Assembly (NCBI GenBank): GCA_003024785.1
Contig: PUQB01000187.1
Coordinates: 1-64,000 of the forward strand
Length of the DNA stretch: 64,000 nucleotides
Direction: 5' to 3'
Origin: Selaginella tamariscina
Taxonomy: Eukaryota > Streptophyta > Lycopodiopsida > Selaginellales > Selaginellaceae
Part shown: in pieces, positions 60,542-64,000 of the stretch
Layout of the letters: each line of letters begins with the position of its first letter
Position numbering within the stretch: the first letter of the stretch is position 1
Made by a program: the position numbers and the translations under genes
Notes under the pieces: model-generated
Database searches by the model: none
What the model saw: only the letters and a program-made list of their open reading frames with translations
Told to the model about the DNA's origin: nothing

Positions 60542-63451
60542 ATGGAGTGCTCATCCAACAAGAAAATGTCAGCTTCACCAAGGTATTGTATTGGTCTATA
60601 TATGTAATACAGAATATATGTGCGCCTTTCTTTCTATATGCTGATAAATAATTGAGTGTCCGTAAACAAGTTTATAAGCTCACTATGTACTTACAAATGG
60701 TGATGTGTTTGTGCTCACATGTATTGCTTATGTGTATGCGTCCAGGCAAATCTGTCTGTATATTGATATTTTTGATATAGGCATACATACTGTATATATA
60801 TACATATATATTGCTACATGGTATGGTTTTGTTATATATATGTAGGAAATGTGGGCTGTTGAAGCACCAACTTCAGCTTGTGAGAAGAAAGGATTGCGAT
60901 CGGTATGAAGTGGCTCCGATACCGGAAACCTACTCTTTCGACAAGGGCTTTTTCCTATTCATTAGAGCTTGCCAGCTGCTTGCTAAGAATATGGATGGTG
61001 TGATATTGGTTGGTCTGGCTGGGCCCTCGGGCGCTGGAAAGACTGCGTTCTCTGAGAAAGTGAGCAGCTTCATGCCCAACATTGCTACCATTTCTATGGA
61101 TAATTACAACGATGCTAGTCGGGTCATTGATGGCAATTACGATGGTAAGTCTCGTTACATATCCTTATATATGTATGTCTATATTATTTATATGTATGCA
61201 TGTATCATGAAAGAAGCATTATCCGTATACATTGCGTGCTCTACAGACCCACGGCTCACGGACTACGACACCCTTCTTGACAATCTGCAAAACTTGAGAG
61301 CTGGCAAATCTGTTGAAGTGCCTATCTATGACTTTAAGATAAGCAAGCGCATTGGTTATAGGTAAAACTTTAAGTTCATAAACTGAATATAGGACATAAA
61401 TATCTGTTTTATATATACACTATACGTTTGTATTATTTAATTTTTTTTTAGTATTTACGCGTTCACATATATATAATCTGCTTTTATAACAGAAAGCTGG
61501 ATGTTCCATCTTCCCGAATTGTGATTATCGAGGGAATTTATGCATTAAGTGAGAAGCTTAGGCCACTGCTCGATCTGCGCGTGTCAATCACTGGAGGTGT
61601 ACACTTTGATCTAGTGAAGAGGGTTCTCCGTGACATAAACAGATCTGGACAAGAGCCCGAGGACATCATACATCAGATATCAGAGACTGTAAGTTTCACG
61701 TGTCACTATTTGTGTATAATTTAATAAGAACAGACGCAACCACACACACACACACACACCACACGTGAGCGCACATTTCACTATGTCTTACATAAATACA
61801 GCGTGTATATGTACTATCTGTATGGCGTTATTTAATTAATGAGTTGCAGGTGTACCCAATGTATAAAGCGTATATAGAACCTGATCTTGCTACCGCCCAT
61901 ATCAAGATTGTAAATAAATTCAACCCGTTTTCTGGATTTCAAAACGCGACGTATATTTTGAAGGTATGTTAGTCCCTGTACTATTGGTATTATAGTTTGC
62001 ATATATATACTTTTGATATACTATTTATAATGGCTTTGTATACAGTCTTCCAGAGTAGTTTCAGAAGATCAAATACGTCGAGTTTTGTCTAGTGATCACA
62101 CAGAGACGGTGGAGGAAATTTACGATATTTACCTCCTACCCCCTGGAGAAGACCCTGAAACATGCCAGTCATATCTTCGAATGCGTAACAGGGACGGCAA
62201 ATATAGTCTCATGTTCGAGGTATTTTATGAATATATTATTTCATCACGGGTACAATAGAATACAATACATATTATATACTCATGTATTATGTGAAACTGT
62301 TCATGACGCTTATTTGTAGGAATGGGTGATTGATGATCCTTTTATAATATCACCACGTATCACATTCGAAGTCAGTGTGAGGCTTTTGGGAGGGCTGATG
62401 GCCCTGGGGTATGAGATGGCAAATATTTTGAAAAGGATTAGTCACGTCTTCTCCGATGATAAGCTCACAATAAAACTTGATAAACTTGAACAGTTTCAAA
62501 GGAAATATGTACAGGTAAATTGATCTCTCTCTCTCTCTCCGTGTGCATATAGTCTGTGTATATGTAAATATAAAAGAGATATTCTGTGTTGTGTGTGCGC
62601 GCGCGCGTGTTGGAAGCTTATGCGCCTGTAAGGTTGTGCCTGTGTGTATCTGGGAAGCTTATGCGTCAGTTTTTTTTACAGGTTCAAGGGAAAGACAGGT
62701 CCCTCGTTGCAGAATGTGGGGTAAACTAGGGTTGGACAACCATTATGTGTCATCATCGTACATAGAACAGATACAACTCGAGAAGTTAAACGCGGAAATG
62801 GTAAAAGGCGAGATTAATTCAGTAACCCATTAGCGTTTTATGGTTTTCACCAGGCACTGCCAGAGGACTTGAAGGAGAAGCTAAGCAATGATACTTTATT
62901 GCCCAGCCCACACCTTCGTTCTCTTGGCTGGCTGATACAAAACACGGCATCCATAGCCTCAGCAAAAGGTATCAAATTATATATCTATAATTTGTTGCAT
63001 ATAAGATGGAAGTTTTATAAATTTTTCCAGTTTACTTAGTTGGTTTCAAATTTTCTGCAGCTGGACTCGCAACAGCACTAAGGAAATTCCGATGAGGTGA
63101 GTCTTAAAATTGTACAGTAAATGAAAATTTTCATATTGTACATCTTTAATGTGTATGCAGAGATCAAAGGAAAAGCTACAATATTCGTAAGTCTAAACAG
63201 CTATGGATAGAGGTGAATGGCAAGCAAGATGACAGTTGTCAAGAGTCTCAATCGCACGTAGAAGACCAGGTGTCTGGGTGTGTGTGGGTGTTTATATATA
63301 TATATATAATATATATTATATATATATGCCATATGGTTGTGGCTGTTTCTAGATCCGCATACATGTATTGTGGACATATAAATACAACCAGAAACAAGCA
63401 TATATCCACTGATTTCACAACCTGCATGTATTGGTTACAGACTTGTATGTG

Positions 63452-63485
<34 letters not shown>

Positions 63486-63838
63486 ATAAGCACAGTCACA
63501 AGTTTACACATACACGAACATATGTGGTGTATAAGCTTGTTGATCGTAGTGTTAACATATGTACTAATACTTAACGATGACAGTATCAAGTGCGTGTTTC
63601 GGAGCAGATAGCAAGCATGAACGAGAGGCTGGACGAGGTATTGTCCCATTTGGCGGAGATGGAATCGAAGATGAACAACAACAACAATCTCATTCAACGC
63701 CAGAACTCGTTGGGTGCTACTCTTGTGGGCTCTTTGGGGAGCAATGGTACATCCCCTTTCTTGCCCAATGGGAATGCAAATGGCCATTGTTCTCCCCCCG
63801 CTCTCAAAAACGCTAGTGACCCGTTTCTTCTTGAAGAG
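60542..63838 (+). CDS. TTM: TTM1/2-type uridine-kinase/CYTH fusion protein, 5' twelve exons (continues beyond window)
   Basis: Plant triphosphate tunnel metalloenzyme with an N-terminal P-loop kinase-like domain and a CYTH domain. Arabidopsis relatives act as pyrophosphatases in immunity (TTM2) and senescence (TTM1) and are tail-anchored. Exons: 60542-60582, 60846-61144, 61247-61361, 61493-61688, 61850-61963, 62046-62219, 62320-62514, 62682-62800, 62854-62968, 63061-63096, 63161-63269 and 63584-63838. Motifs: Walker A GPSGAGKT, DDPRLTDYDTLLDNL, VEVPIYDF, RIVIIEGIYALSEKLRPLLD, VNKFNPFSGFQ, DIYLLPPGEDPE, SYLRMRNRDGKYSLMFEEW, ISPRITFEVSVRLLGGL, VQGKDRSLV and YIEQIQLEKL, then a coiled-coil region (SEQIASMNERLDEVLSHLAE). 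One base is missing in exon 8 (near 62717) and in exon 10 (near 63090) by splice-phase arithmetic. The membrane anchor would lie past 64000. Confidence 0.92.
63288..63490. repeat. AT-dinucleotide runs in TTM intron 11
   Basis: Two (AT)n blocks (63293-63327 and 63453-63484) lie inside the 314-bp intron between exons 11 and 12. They account for the apparent ORFs on both strands here. Confidence 0.75.
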
Positions 63839-64000
63839 GTGCGTATGTCTCTTTATGTACATACACATAGACGTGATGTTGTTTGCGCTCGCGCGTGCGT
63901 ATGCATTTAGTGTATGTGCGTGTGTGTGTGTGAGAGAGAGAGACTGAGTTTCATACGCGCTAGGCATAAGTATATGCATATATACACATAATGAAGGAGA
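63839..64000. other. TTM intron running off the window
   Basis: Begins with a GTGCGT donor after the LLEE codons and contains GT and GAGAGA runs. No acceptor before the end. Confidence 0.6.

Noticed and set aside
1..64000. tRNA or rRNA genes
   Set aside because: No cloverleaf-like A/B-box pairs or rRNA-like conserved blocks were noticed by eye. A tRNA search program was not available, so absence is not proven.

Overview
This is nuclear DNA of a plant. The evidence is multi-exon GT-AG genes with short introns packed with microsatellites, an EXORDIUM-type cell-wall protein, a uridine-kinase/CYTH fusion of the plant TTM1/2 type, mitochondrial COX15, plant-type TTTAGGG-like tracts, and Ty1/copia debris. 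A Slo/BK-type potassium channel gene is also present. That family is not part of the classical angiosperm channel set, so I lean towards a non-seed land plant (inference; I cannot name the species).

Positions 1 to about 46,000 are a tandem array with a period near 11.2 kb: a partial unit U0 (1-8263), three full units U1 (8264-19509), U2 (19510-30740) and U3 (30741-41961), and a truncated unit U4 (41962-about 46000). Each full unit carries, in order: a minus-strand copia gag relic, broken glyoxalase I (GLX1) exons with a MITE-like insert, a short kelch-like 5' fragment, a GLX1 exon split by an insertion, a second kelch-like fragment fused to six GLX1 exons, a complete kelch-like ORF (272-275 aa), an EXORDIUM-like gene and about 1.7 kb of AT-rich DNA. 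U1-U3 look nearly identical, differing mostly by small indels; U0 is rearranged. Only the U1 EXORDIUM copy (16814-17761) is open throughout.

Positions 46,008-48,018 hold the probable parental, non-array form of the recurring module: a 5'-truncated kelch-like gene (+) convergent with a seven-exon GLX1 gene (-). The array modules appear to be deletion derivatives of this pair.

Positions 48,618-54,604 (-) encode the Slo/BK-type channel (S1-S6, TVGYGD filter, RCK domains) in about 20 exons. Its introns contain two minisatellites, a CAG repeat and a telomere-like tract. Next come a possible 65-aa membrane ORF (56142-56339, +), COX15 (56599-59060, +, nine exons) and the TTM gene (60542-63838, +, twelve exons, continuing past the window).

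The conserved single-copy genes GLX1, the channel, COX15 and TTM all carry one-base indels, many in short homopolymers, while conserved protein continues in the next frame and the splice phases require the missing base. The simplest reading is uncorrected base-level error in the assembly. Frame breaks in the array copies should be judged with that in mind. The genes do not form an obvious pathway; they look like ordinary neighbours plus a recent segmental amplification.
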